Source of the DNA: Anaerolinea sp.
GTDB taxonomy: Bacteria; Chloroflexota; Anaerolineae; Anaerolineales; Villigracilaceae
Direction: 5' to 3'
NCBI GenBank assembly: GCA_020047815.1
Contig: JAIFNG010000062.1
Span: 1 to 56,236, forward strand
DNA: 56,236 nucleotides
Part shown: positions 1 through 8,236 of the stretch, in pieces
How the letters are laid out: each line of letters opens with the position of its first letter
Position numbering within the stretch: position 1 is the stretch's first letter
Program-made: the position numbers and the translations under genes
Notes under the pieces: model-generated
Database searches by the model: none
What the model was told of the DNA's origin: nothing
The model's input: the letters and a program-made list of their open reading frames with translations, nothing else

Positions 1-266
1 TAAATCCCCATATTTGCATTTTATTTCCACGCTCATGCAGGATATTCTCTGCAACAGATACATATTTTTGGTCATCATGAACCTGTAACGCTTCTGTGTA
101 GGAGTCCCCCAGGACAACCACCGATAATCCAGAATCCCGCGGGGTGATTATCTCTCCGTTCTCAAGGTAGTGTGTTACCCCGTAGCCCTCCACCCCCCAA
201 ACTGCCACTGAATAATCCAGGGGCACAATGCCAAGCTCGGAAATAAAATGCAAATATGGGGATTTA
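1..266. repeat. 28-bp perfect inverted repeat at the window edge
   Basis: Bases 1-28 are the exact reverse complement of bases 239-266, separated by 210 bp. Pairing stops at the next base inward. Both arms lie inside the truncated SGNH gene, where a perfect 28-bp inverted repeat is not expected. The outer arm starts exactly at base 1, which suggests a contig that ends at a repeated word or a fold-back artefact rather than a biological element. Confidence 0.9.
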
Positions 267-376
267 ATAACAAAAATGCGGATAAATACTTCAAGCATCA
301 ACAACAGGACGAACAGCCATGCCAGAAATTTTATAAAAAATAAAACGCTGTTGTGCTTTTGAAAATAAATGATCAT
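1..376 (-). CDS. SGNH/GDSL-type hydrolase-like protein, 3' end outside window
   Basis: This is a minus-strand frame open from an ATG at 376 to the window edge, giving 125 residues without a stop. Residues 11-37 form one hydrophobic membrane segment. Residues 87-95 read VVLGDSYTE, the block I motif of SGNH/GDSL esterases with the candidate nucleophile Ser92. This layout (short cytoplasmic start, one membrane anchor, then an extracytoplasmic SGNH domain) is common in cell-wall or polysaccharide acyl-modifying enzymes. The frame stays open about 37 codons upstream of the ATG and no good ribosome-binding site precedes it, so an upstream GTG start near 466 is possible. The substrate cannot be inferred from this fragment. 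Confidence 0.6.
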   Translation of the reverse strand, partial: MIIYFQKHNSVLFFIKFLAWLFVLLLMLEVFIRIFVIKSPYLHFISELGIVPLDYSVAVWGVEGYGVTHYLENGEIITPRDSGLSVVVLGDSYTEALQVHDDQKYVSVAENILHERGNKMQIWGF

Positions 377-413
377 ATAATCAACTTGCGTGTCAGGGAT
401 TGGGTCAATAACC

Positions 414-454
414 GACCACTGCCCATCAACAGGCTGTTTAGATAGGCAGTGGTC
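414..454. terminator. Hairpin between aminotransferase and SGNH genes
   Basis: A 10-bp perfect stem (GACCACTGCC at 414-423 with GGCAGTGGTC at 445-454) encloses a smaller AACAG/CTGTT stem. It lies 3' of the aminotransferase stop on the minus strand. No T-tract follows, so it may be a pause or processing structure and not a full intrinsic terminator. Confidence 0.4.
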
Positions 455-492
455 AAATTTCACAAATGCGGCAGGAAATGCCGTAATGCCAA

Positions 493-1794
493 CTACTTCC
501 TGCTGGCCTTAACCGCATCACGGAATGCAGTCAGGGTATCGTCAATATCCTTGTCGCTGTGGGCGTAGCACAGGAACCAGGGTTCGCGGGCATCGTGATC
601 TGGCATGATTCCCCGCTCAATGAGCAGGTCAATAATTTTCAGGTAATAATCCTTTTCAGTGTCGTTCCAGTCACGCTGGCAGGTGACCTTCTCCGTACCG
701 ATGGCGTAGGTGAACATGGCAGGATAGCCGTTCATGCAATGGACAATGCCTTCCTCGTTGAACACCTTGGAGATGCCTTTCATCAGGCGTGTTCCCCGCT
801 CGTTGAGCGTCTTCATGACAGGTTCTTTTTCAAGGATGGTGAGAGTTGCCCAGGCTGCCGCTACACCGGGTTTGTTATTGTTATATGTACCACCCTGCGC
901 CACACCCTGTCCGATGATGCTCATGATTTCCTTCTTGCCGCCAAAGGCTGCAAGTGGATACCCATTGCCCAGTGCCTTGGCATAAGTAGCCAGGTCGGGT
1001 TTTAGATTGTAATATTCCTGTGCTCCGCCGTTGGCAATTCGGAAGCCGGTCTTAACTTCATCCAAAATGAAGACAACTCCATATTCCTCGGTACGCTTGC
1101 GGATAAGCTCTAAAAATCCTGGTTCGGGCAGAATGCCGCCACAATTTCCTTGACATGGCTCAGTAATGACCGCCGCGATCAAGTGCCCGTAAGATTTCAT
1201 CATACGCTCAAACCCTTCAACATCATTAAATGGCAGGGTAATCAATTTCTCACCCAGGACTTTGGGAATGCCTGATGAAGCAGGTACAGGGATCGGAGAA
1301 CGACGGTTACCGTAAGCTTCGGCAGGAGCGTAAGTTGACCAAAGGGTGTAATCATGGAAGCCGTGATAGTTCCCCTCAAATTTCATAATGATCTCACGGC
1401 CGGTATAGGCACGCGCCACACGGATGGCGTGCATGGTGGCTTCGGTGCCGGAGCAGGCAAAACGCACCATCTCAACTGCGGGACACATTTTGACAATCTT
1501 CTCTGCGACTTCGATCTCCAATTCCCCGGTCATGGCTGCCATGGTGCCAAGTTCGATCTCCTCCCGCACTTTTGCGTTCACGTCATCGTACGAATGACCC
1601 AAAATGATGGGACCAAACGCCAGACGGTAATCAATATATTTGTTACCATCCACGTCCCACAGGTATCCGCCCTTTGCCTTCGACATGTAAGGTGTCACTC
1701 CATCACCCCAATAACGGAAGTTTGAATTTACCCCCAAAGGAACCACCGCCTGTGCCCGTTTTTGTAATGCCTGGCTTTTTGAAAAATTATTCAT
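493..1794 (-). CDS. Class III PLP-dependent aminotransferase, glutamate-1-semialdehyde aminomutase-like
   Basis: A 433-residue fold-type I PLP enzyme of the class III aminotransferase family, closest in style to glutamate-1-semialdehyde 2,1-aminomutase. Visible landmarks are SGTEA at 115-119 (cofactor phosphate loop), NYHG at 142-145, DEVKTGFR at 245-252 with the cofactor-binding Asp, and the Schiff-base Lys273 in YAKALGNG. The start was placed at 1794 because AAGGAG sits 6 bases before that ATG; a longer frame to 1836 has no such site. An Lrp/AsnC regulator lies 51 bp upstream on the same strand, so this may be an amino-acid-responsive aminotransferase rather than the haem enzyme. No other haem genes are nearby. 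The substrate is unresolved. Confidence 0.85.
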   Translation of the reverse strand: MNNFSKSQALQKRAQAVVPLGVNSNFRYWGDGVTPYMSKAKGGYLWDVDGNKYIDYRLAFGPIILGHSYDDVNAKVREEIELGTMAAMTGELEIEVAEKIVKMCPAVEMVRFACSGTEATMHAIRVARAYTGREIIMKFEGNYHGFHDYTLWSTYAPAEAYGNRRSPIPVPASSGIPKVLGEKLITLPFNDVEGFERMMKSYGHLIAAVITEPCQGNCGGILPEPGFLELIRKRTEEYGVVFILDEVKTGFRIANGGAQEYYNLKPDLATYAKALGNGYPLAAFGGKKEIMSIIGQGVAQGGTYNNNKPGVAAAWATLTILEKEPVMKTLNERGTRLMKGISKVFNEEGIVHCMNGYPAMFTYAIGTEKVTCQRDWNDTEKDYYLKIIDLLIERGIMPDHDAREPWFLCYAHSDKDIDDTLTAFRDAVKASRK

Positions 1795-1845
1795 AACATC
1801 TCCTTTTATTTGCTTATGCGAAGTTGGTGTTCGCATCGAAAAGAC

Positions 1846-2334
1846 TTATTGATCTGTGGAATCAGTCTCTGCCAACCCGGGCGGGATCCGCCATTGGTAT
1901 ACGTCCTTTAGGACAATTGGCACAATGGATGTGGTGGTTTTGCGTACCCCCTGCAGTTTACGAACCACTTCTGTTACGAAATAATAGATTTCTGCTGTAT
2001 CTTTTGCAACGAGTTGAATACTGACATCATTTTGTCCAATACCGCAGGCGACATAGGTTACACTGTCATATTGGGCGAGTTTCTTCGCAACCTCAAGCAC
2101 CTGGTCTGCATCCACTTCCAGCCAGATATCGGCTCGAATACTAAAACCAAGCACCTCAGGGTTGACTACGGCACCGATTTGAATAACACCAGCATTTAAC
2201 ATACGGTCAATACGATAACGAATCAGCCGTTCGGAAGTATTCCCCACGCGGCGAGACATCTCTGAAGCAGACATACGCCCATCTTCAAGTAATAAATTGA
2301 CAATTTTTACATCTATTTTGTCGAATTTATACAT
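1846..2334 (-). CDS. Lrp/AsnC family transcriptional regulator
   Basis: A 162-residue protein with an N-terminal winged helix-turn-helix (about residues 5-60, starting YKFDKIDVKIVNLLLEDGR) and a C-terminal RAM/ligand-binding domain (about 65-145). Lrp/AsnC proteins form dimers and higher oligomers and usually sense amino acids, often controlling themselves and an adjacent metabolic gene. Here the aminotransferase follows 51 bp downstream on the same strand and is the obvious candidate target. The ATG at 2334 was chosen because the following residues match the family start. The ribosome-binding site is weak (GGACA). A near-consensus promoter with a palindrome lies just upstream. Confidence 0.88.
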   Translation of the reverse strand: MYKFDKIDVKIVNLLLEDGRMSASEMSRRVGNTSERLIRYRIDRMLNAGVIQIGAVVNPEVLGFSIRADIWLEVDADQVLEVAKKLAQYDSVTYVACGIGQNDVSIQLVAKDTAEIYYFVTEVVRKLQGVRKTTTSIVPIVLKDVYQWRIPPGLAETDSTDQ

Positions 2335-2369
2335 AATTTGTCCATTATTTTTCCGAAAGCGACGTAGCA

Positions 2370-2398
2370 ACTATACCTTACGGTATTTTTCTCGTCAA
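2370..2398 (-). promoter_or_regulatory. Sigma-70-type promoter and candidate operator of the Lrp gene
   Basis: On the minus strand, TTGACG (2393-2398) and TATAGT (2370-2375) are separated by exactly 17 bp. This predicts a transcription start near 2363 and a leader of about 30 nt. The palindrome ATACC-N4-GGTAT (2373-2386) overlaps the -10 region and part of the spacer, where a bound repressor would block transcription. It is a candidate autoregulatory site for the Lrp/AsnC protein; that role is inferred. Confidence 0.65.
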
Positions 2399-2445
2399 GA
2401 GAAATCAAGAGCCAATTTCTACTGGCTGGAATAAATTTCCCTCTC

Positions 2446-2480
2446 AAAAAAATGACCATCGCCTCGTAAGCGACGGTCAT
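2446..2480 (-). terminator. Rho-independent terminator after the membrane protein gene
   Basis: On the minus strand an 11-bp stem (one wobble pair) with a 7-nt loop is followed directly by a run of seven T residues. It begins 6 bases after the stop codon of the 2487-4448 gene. This is a textbook intrinsic terminator. Confidence 0.88.
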
Positions 2481-2486
2481 CAAAAC

Positions 2487-4448
2487 TCAGGGTGTTATTT
2501 TATAAAGGATCAATCTTTGGTCTTTGAAAACAAGGGTAACAACGTCAGGATACTCATCCTTGAATACGGGAAGCCAGGCTGGCTCACCTCGATACAACAA
2601 ATACTCGGCATTGCTCTCGCGAAGTTTCATCAGGCGATCTTCAGGAGAAATACCCTCCCCTATCAGGGATTTCCATACTTTCGTCTGTGCTCCCCCGCCT
2701 TGCACACGGAAAACAAGTGGCGAAAACTTGAGCGTCAGACTGGGGATGATGGCATTGACAGTTGCATCCGCCCCGCCAATAATGATGGGAGCATCCACAT
2801 CCATCTCATTCATCTTTTCAGCAACACGAATATAGTTCGAATAAATATCAACCATATCAAGGTTGTTGGATGGCAGATTCCCAGCCATCCATGGACGGAC
2901 ATAAATTACCAAAACGATCATTACAGTATAGGCGGCAGAATAGAAAGCAGGCTGCAACCATGATTTCCACTGGTCAATCAATTTGATCTTTTGGCCAAGT
3001 TCAAAAACAGCCCAGGCTAAAAATGCAAACGCCAGACCGAACGGCATTAGCCACGTCAGCCGCCAAAGTTGGAAAGGAGTGGTGAACAAGCCAATGATCC
3101 AGCCGGTGTAGGGGAACATACTCACGCCAAGTGTAAGAAAGGCGGCAAGCACATAGCGGGCAGCTTTATTCCTCCAAAAGAAGAAGAAAGTAAGCGCCAC
3201 CGCAACAAGGCTCACCTCGTAGGGCAGCCCCCGTGTGAGGTAATGAGAAATACCGTAGAAACCAGTTCCTTCAACGATGTCAATTCGGCGGACACCAAAG
3301 CGCGCGAACTCATTGTTCTCTTCCACATCTTCCAACGAAAAGCTCAGTGTCTGGGAATACTCTCCCCCGCCAAAACGGAAGATGTAGGGAATCAATACCA
3401 CCACTGCCAGCACACCGATCAACGCAACATACTTCCAGCGGACATTTTTATCCAGCAGGGAAGGTAATCCGTACACACCAATGATCATACATGTCATGCC
3501 GAATTGAATTGGATGCGTGAAAACCATCGCCAGAGCGGTGATGCCCACGAGGTTCAATTTGCGACCAGAGGGCTTTTCGAGATACTCCACCATCAGCAGG
3601 ATCAGTACAAGTGAAATGACAAACGCTGCCACAATTTTATCTTCCGTAAGGCGCTGGAAGAAGAGATTTCCAGGTTGGTTCCATTTTGTCAGGCGCATTA
3701 GACTGAATCCCTGGGCGAGGATTGCAAGTCCAGCGGCGGCACGCGGCAGGCTGAGGGTCCGTCCAAGTGAGTAAATACCCAGGAAGGAGAGACAAGCCAG
3801 GGCGGGGGGAAGGTAAACTCCAGTAATGAGTAACCCATCCACGCCGCTCAGATCAGAAATCATCGCTTCTGCCAGGGGCCAGTAGGCAATCCAAAAACGG
3901 GGTATTTCCAAACGATCCAGTGAGACAGGAAATTGGAAAACCAGTGCGCTGGCGTGTTGATAATAATAAAGCAGGGCGTTATAGGTGAATGCGTCGTCAT
4001 GGATCAGGGGGGGCCTGGCGAAACTGGCAAAATAAATCGCACCACCTGCTGCAAAAAAAAGTAAAACGATTTCCCACGCAGTAATTTTTTCAAAGCGAAA
4101 AGTGACTTTGATTTCATGCAGAAAAAAGAGGAATATCACCACCGCGCCCCAAAGTGAGAAGCCCCAATTAATAAATGTGAAATTCAACTGGAACAGGCGT
4201 GCCAGCACCCCCAACACCCCAGTGACAAAAATCGAAAGAACAAAGCCCCCAAGCACGACACGTGGTGAGAGGTTTTTGTCGTCACTCAGATATAAAAAAG
4301 TAAGTGTACCTGGCACAAAGTAAAGAAGCGTTCCAAATACAAAGCGCGGGATTTCCGCGCTCTCGAACCACATCTGCCATGGAAACAGGGAGACAAAAAA
4401 CCAGGCAAGGACGAAAACGGCGGAAAAATATTGTTTATTTTTCGACAT
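2487..4448 (-). CDS. Large multi-pass membrane protein, GT-C glycosyltransferase-like
   Basis: A 653-residue protein with many hydrophobic segments spread over its first ~500 residues and a soluble C-terminal domain of about 120 residues. After the first four membrane segments, near residue 155, there is a loop with PLIHDDAFTYN. An acidic pair in the first large outer loop is typical of GT-C enzymes that use lipid-linked sugar donors, so a role in glycosylating surface polymers is plausible but unproven. The ATG at 4448 was chosen because AGGAAAA lies at good spacing. TATAAT at 4479-4484 provides a -10. The gene is monocistronic, with its own terminator just downstream. Confidence 0.6.
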   Translation of the reverse strand: MSKNKQYFSAVFVLAWFFVSLFPWQMWFESAEIPRFVFGTLLYFVPGTLTFLYLSDDKNLSPRVVLGGFVLSIFVTGVLGVLARLFQLNFTFINWGFSLWGAVVIFLFFLHEIKVTFRFEKITAWEIVLLFFAAGGAIYFASFARPPLIHDDAFTYNALLYYYQHASALVFQFPVSLDRLEIPRFWIAYWPLAEAMISDLSGVDGLLITGVYLPPALACLSFLGIYSLGRTLSLPRAAAGLAILAQGFSLMRLTKWNQPGNLFFQRLTEDKIVAAFVISLVLILLMVEYLEKPSGRKLNLVGITALAMVFTHPIQFGMTCMIIGVYGLPSLLDKNVRWKYVALIGVLAVVVLIPYIFRFGGGEYSQTLSFSLEDVEENNEFARFGVRRIDIVEGTGFYGISHYLTRGLPYEVSLVAVALTFFFFWRNKAARYVLAAFLTLGVSMFPYTGWIIGLFTTPFQLWRLTWLMPFGLAFAFLAWAVFELGQKIKLIDQWKSWLQPAFYSAAYTVMIVLVIYVRPWMAGNLPSNNLDMVDIYSNYIRVAEKMNEMDVDAPIIIGGADATVNAIIPSLTLKFSPLVFRVQGGGAQTKVWKSLIGEGISPEDRLMKLRESNAEYLLYRGEPAWLPVFKDEYPDVVTLVFKDQRLILYKITP

Positions 4449-4478
4449 AAGTTTTCCTGAAAACAAAGATACTGGTCA

Positions 4479-4484
4479 ATTATA
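4479..4484 (-). promoter_or_regulatory. -10 element of the GT-C-like membrane protein gene
   Basis: A perfect TATAAT on the minus strand predicts transcription starting near 4472, about 24 nt before the ATG at 4448. No convincing -35 hexamer is visible 16-18 bp upstream. Confidence 0.5.
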
Positions 4485-4642
4485 CTTGTTTCGATTATTA
4501 TTCCTCCGCACTTTTGAAGTGGAAAACGGAGAGAATTTTACCGAGGGGCAAATGTCACAGGGGAAAATGCCACCCATCCTTTGGTAAAGTTCTGGAAAAA
4601 GCCGTAAAACCAGTTCCCAAAAATGCTTTTTAGAGGTCTTCA

Positions 4643-4849
4643 ATGCCTGCTGATAAAAATACTCTTCGCATTTCCGTTGTCATTCCCACTCTGAACGAGG
4701 AGTTTGTCATTGGGAACGAAGTTATGCAAATTCATGCCGTGGCTGGGAAACTGGACGAGAACCATGAGATTATTGTGATCGATGACCGCAGCAAATCCAA
4801 TTCACTGATTATTGAGGAAGACGATTGGAAAACACACAACCGATCCTGA
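4643..4849 (+). pseudogene. N-terminal remnant of a family 2 glycosyltransferase
   Basis: A 68-residue frame starting at ATG 4643. It contains ISVVIPTLNEE (residues 10-20) and EIIVIDDRS (about 43-51), the first beta strand and the first acidic motif of GT2 (GT-A fold) enzymes. The catalytic DxD region and everything after it are missing: the frame stops at 4849, whereas full GT2 proteins run to 230 residues or more. Its last 25 bases overlap the start of the sulfotransferase-like gene in another frame. This looks like a truncated gene left by a deletion. A retained role as a translated leader coupling to the next gene is possible, because the next gene's ribosome-binding site lies inside it. 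Confidence 0.65.
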
Positions 4850-5646
4850 TTATTTCCACAGGACGCACAGGGACAATTTTCTTCTCGCGCCTCTTTGCCG
4901 ACCTGTACCCAACGCTTGCCGCATCCTACCATGAGCGCGGAAACTCGCGCCCGCTGCAAATTCTTACCAACCTGCATTTTTCACACATCCTCCCTAAAAG
5001 TGGATTAAAAGCCGCGTGGAAATTATTCAAGAGCGGTGAAATAGAATCCTGCGAAAGGCAATTTCACATTGATGCAAATTGCTTTCTGTATGGAATTGCC
5101 TCCCTTGCGCCAGAGTTATATCCAAATCTTAAAGTCCTGCACATTGTCCGCGACCCGCGCACCTACGTGACCTCGCACCTGAATTTTTCGCGTCAAAAAG
5201 GGACGAGTTTCATTGCAAATTATTTTGTCCCGTTCTGGCAGCCCAATCCATTCCTCATTGGCGAACTGCCGCTGAAGAGGGCTATTGGTTTTACCCGCTT
5301 AGAAAAATATTGCTGGATATGGAATTTTAAAAATCGCGTGATGGAAGGTTTGGAAATCTCCATCACACCCTATTTGCGTGTGCGGTTTGAAGACCTGTTC
5401 AATACAGGCAACCCCGAAGAAGTATTCGGCAAAGTCACAGACTTCCTCGGTCTGCCGCGTGTATCGGACATCAGTGAGCGATTCCTCCAGCCCGCCAATA
5501 CGTCTGCAAAAACAGACTTCCCCGAATGGAGAGAGTGGACGCCGCAACAAGCCGCACACCTGGATTCGTTTTGCGGCGAGCGTATGAATAAATATGGCTA
5601 CAACAGCGACCCCGAATGGCTGGCAAAAGTAAAGCAGGGGCGATGA
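4825..5646 (+). CDS. PAPS-dependent sulfotransferase-like protein
   Basis: A 273-residue protein. ISTGRTGTIFFSRL (residues 10-23) resembles the 5'-phosphosulfate loop of sulfotransferases, and HIVRDPRTYVTS (about 109-120) resembles the 3'-phosphate-binding motif, so transfer of sulfate from PAPS to a carbohydrate or other acceptor is likely. The start is a TTG at 4825 preceded by GAGGAAG at good spacing; no ATG fits. It starts inside the glycosyltransferase remnant and its stop overlaps the next gene by ATGA, so translation is probably coupled. Neighbouring flippase-like and GH36 genes suggest glycan modification. The acceptor is unknown. Confidence 0.72.
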   Translation: MENTQPILIISTGRTGTIFFSRLFADLYPTLAASYHERGNSRPLQILTNLHFSHILPKSGLKAAWKLFKSGEIESCERQFHIDANCFLYGIASLAPELYPNLKVLHIVRDPRTYVTSHLNFSRQKGTSFIANYFVPFWQPNPFLIGELPLKRAIGFTRLEKYCWIWNFKNRVMEGLEISITPYLRVRFEDLFNTGNPEEVFGKVTDFLGLPRVSDISERFLQPANTSAKTDFPEWREWTPQQAAHLDSFCGERMNKYGYNSDPEWLAKVKQGR

Positions 5647-6620
5647 GCAAACGCAAGTTTTTTATCTACATCTTAAGCGCGGTCTTGTCCGTGCTTTTTC
5701 TTGTCTACGTTCTCTTGAATTTGGATTGGAACGTGTTGCATGTCGCTTTCTCTGACATCCGCTGGGGTTGGCTGGCACTTGCCCTGCTGGCGTATCTGAT
5801 CAACATCCTTTTGCGGGCCATACGCTTCACCAACCTGATCTACTCGCGTCCCGTAAAATGGCCTGAACTTGTTCCTGTGTCTGCGCTGCACAATATTTTG
5901 ATGTACCTCCTGCCTGCAAAAACAGGCGACGTGACTTATATATTTATTGCTAAAGACAGGTTGGATTTATCACTCACTGAGGGGACGGCGACCTTGTTTG
6001 CAGCGCGTTTTTACGACTTTTCAGTTGTGACTGTTTTTTTAATGATCTTGCTTCCGTTTTCAAAAAACGAGATCCCAAAATGGATTTTTCTGCCCGCAAT
6101 CATTTTTTGTGCGTTGATCTTCCTTGGCACGCTGGGAATTTTGGCTTTTTTAAGATTTAATAACTCTACACCAGAGTCGGACAGCGAACCGGCCAAAACT
6201 CAAAAGTTGGCTTCTGGACTCCAAAAAATACGCACCGTCTGGAATAAATTTATCACTGGCTTGCGCGAAATACAGCAGCATGGGGCGCACGGCAAAGTTG
6301 CCCTCCTCACGGCTGGAATCTGGCTTTGCATTTATTCCAATTTTTTCTTTGCGACAAAAAGCATGGGGCTACCCGTGGCGTTCTATCATATCGCCATCAT
6401 TTCAATGGTGATGATCCCATTGACCCTGCTGCCTCTGCAAGGTTTTGCCAACATCGGCACTCACGAAGTCGGCTGGACCTCAGTGCTGGTAGCGTTCAAC
6501 TATCCATACAAAACCGCACTTGCCATTGCGGCGGGATCCCATTTCGTATTACTTTTATCCGTCTTGATCAGCGGCGGGATCGCATTTTTTGCCGCACAGT
6601 ATTTTCTAAAGCGGGAGTAA
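5643..6620 (+). CDS. UPF0104 / lysylphosphatidylglycerol-synthase-type membrane protein
   Basis: A 325-residue integral membrane protein with about eight hydrophobic segments. It matches the UPF0104/AglD-type family: a short basic start, an early membrane helix (residues 5-25), then a helix ending in LLRAIRF, the YLLPAKTGDV segment near residue 88, and a C-terminal PLQGFANIGTHE segment. Members include the membrane half of MprF and proteins linked to lipid or glycolipid flipping. The soluble aminoacyl-transferase half of MprF is absent. The ATG at 5643 overlaps the upstream TGA (ATGA). Together with the sulfotransferase-like gene before it and the GH36 genes after it, it may handle a membrane glycolipid. 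Substrate unknown. Confidence 0.72.
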   Translation: MSKRKFFIYILSAVLSVLFLVYVLLNLDWNVLHVAFSDIRWGWLALALLAYLINILLRAIRFTNLIYSRPVKWPELVPVSALHNILMYLLPAKTGDVTYIFIAKDRLDLSLTEGTATLFAARFYDFSVVTVFLMILLPFSKNEIPKWIFLPAIIFCALIFLGTLGILAFLRFNNSTPESDSEPAKTQKLASGLQKIRTVWNKFITGLREIQQHGAHGKVALLTAGIWLCIYSNFFFATKSMGLPVAFYHIAIISMVMIPLTLLPLQGFANIGTHEVGWTSVLVAFNYPYKTALAIAAGSHFVLLLSVLISGGIAFFAAQYFLKRE

Positions 6621-6624
6621 CAGC

Positions 6625-8187
6625 ATGGTCCATCTTCCATTTTCCGAAATTCAAGCAAAACCCAAGATCATAAAAGCCAGAGAGTTGCAGGTTGAACTTC
6701 CGTCACAACCCATCAGATACTATCGTCACGGCTGGCAGTCATGGTCGCTTGCCGCGTGGACGGATCCAACACCCCTGCCCGTGCAGAAGCCCGCGATCTT
6801 CCATCCATTACAGCTGGATGCAGAGCATGTTCACAAAAAATACCTGAACGGCTCATGGTTGGGCGCAGTGGAGTTTGCGGATGGAAACGTCCTTTTGCTT
6901 GGCGCACTTTCCACAGATTCAAATGTATCCCTCCTCCAAAATCAACTATCAGGGCAGAGCGAGGCCGATGAAATCGAGTGGTTCATTGGTTTCGGGCAGG
7001 AGACTGCACTCTTTGAAGAATATACCAGGCACCTGGGAAATCGCCTTGGAAAAGCAAAGAAGAACATTGCGCCGCGCGTCTGGTGTTCGTGGTACAGCAT
7101 GTATTATGCGATCGATGAACCCATCCTGCACAAAATTTTCAATGAACTTGGCGATCTGCCTTTTGATGTTTTACAAGTGGATGACGGTTGGCAGGTGGAC
7201 ATTGGTGACTGGGAAGCAAATAAAAAATTTCCATCAGGAATGAAGGCGCTGGCAGAAAAGATCAAATCAACAGGGCGCCGGGCGGGGTTATGGCTCGCGC
7301 CGTTAATCGCCACCCGATCGTCAAAGCTTTTCCGCAGCCATTCTGATTGGTTCTTACGCAATGATATGGGGCATTTCGTTTCCGCTGGATTCAATTGGGG
7401 AGAGCAGTTATACGCGCTAGACACAACAAACCCTGATGTGACCTCATGGTTATTTGCGCTTATAAAACAGGTCCGCGATTGGGGATTTGACTACCTCAAA
7501 CTCGACTTTTTATACGGCGGTGCGTTAAAAGGAAAACGACACAACGAGATGCCGCGTGAAGCCGCGTATCGTGCGGCACTCTGTCTGATGCGCAAAGCAA
7601 TGGGAGCGGATGCATTCTTCCTGGCTTGCGGAACACCCATTCTTCCCGCCATAGGGGTATGTGACGCGGTCCGCATCGGCCCCGATGTGTCGTATTTTTG
7701 GGAAAAATATCGTGATGCATATCTACTATACAACCCCACCATCCCGGGAACAAAGAATGCCATCCGCACGGTTATCCATCGTCTATGGCTAAAACCGTTG
7801 TTTCATATCGACCCTGATGTTGTCTACTTCGAATCAAGGGAAAATCAACTGACACAAGGGCAGAGGACTCTCCTGCAAGACCTGGCACAGATCTGTGAAT
7901 TCAAAGCAACCTCAGACCTGCCACAATGGCTGGCAAAAGACGAGCTTGAACAATTAAGTTCCTTCCTGAATGCAAAACCAAAGATAAACCAGACTGACCG
8001 CTACACCTTTCACATTGATGACCGTACGGTGGATTTTTCTGTCGCAACTTCCCTGCCCAGGGTGCCGGAAGGGTTGATCGCATTGTGGGGCAGATTCGTT
8101 GGCTGGCTTGGAGACAGGTACTTAATCCTGCGAATGTATAAGATTTTAAACCTTGGAAGGCTGCGGAAGAGAAGATCTAATTTATAA
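6625..8187 (+). CDS. GH36-family alpha-galactosidase-like glycosidase, copy 1
   Basis: A 520-residue protein of the GH36/melibiase type. An N-terminal beta-domain (about 1-145) precedes a TIM barrel beginning APRVWCSWYS. LQVDDGWQ is at 183-190. KLDFLYGG supplies the predicted nucleophile Asp294 and RIGPDVS the predicted acid/base Asp354. There is no signal peptide, so it should act in the cytoplasm on imported or lipid-released alpha-galactosides. The start at 6625 has GGGAG 7 bases upstream, and the gene begins 4 bases after the flippase-like stop. The next gene is a co-linear paralogue. At 520 residues it is shorter than typical ~700-residue GH36 alpha-galactosidases. Exact sugar specificity cannot be read from sequence. 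Confidence 0.85.
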   Translation: MVHLPFSEIQAKPKIIKARELQVELPSQPIRYYRHGWQSWSLAAWTDPTPLPVQKPAIFHPLQLDAEHVHKKYLNGSWLGAVEFADGNVLLLGALSTDSNVSLLQNQLSGQSEADEIEWFIGFGQETALFEEYTRHLGNRLGKAKKNIAPRVWCSWYSMYYAIDEPILHKIFNELGDLPFDVLQVDDGWQVDIGDWEANKKFPSGMKALAEKIKSTGRRAGLWLAPLIATRSSKLFRSHSDWFLRNDMGHFVSAGFNWGEQLYALDTTNPDVTSWLFALIKQVRDWGFDYLKLDFLYGGALKGKRHNEMPREAAYRAALCLMRKAMGADAFFLACGTPILPAIGVCDAVRIGPDVSYFWEKYRDAYLLYNPTIPGTKNAIRTVIHRLWLKPLFHIDPDVVYFESRENQLTQGQRTLLQDLAQICEFKATSDLPQWLAKDELEQLSSFLNAKPKINQTDRYTFHIDDRTVDFSVATSLPRVPEGLIALWGRFVGWLGDRYLILRMYKILNLGRLRKRRSNL

Positions 8188-8236
8188 AAACACATCCTGG
8201 GCGCGCTCGATGCGAAGTGTAAAAAACGAGATGAAC

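Noticed and set aside
559..1005. Plus-strand open frame opposite the aminotransferase
   Set aside because: Antisense shadow; no ribosome-binding site or family features. Many similar frames opposite the minus-strand genes were discarded for the same reason.
4643..5646. A sequencing frameshift joining the GT2 fragment to the next frame
   Set aside because: The two frames encode unrelated families, and the second has its own ribosome-binding site, so a deletion fits better than a base error.
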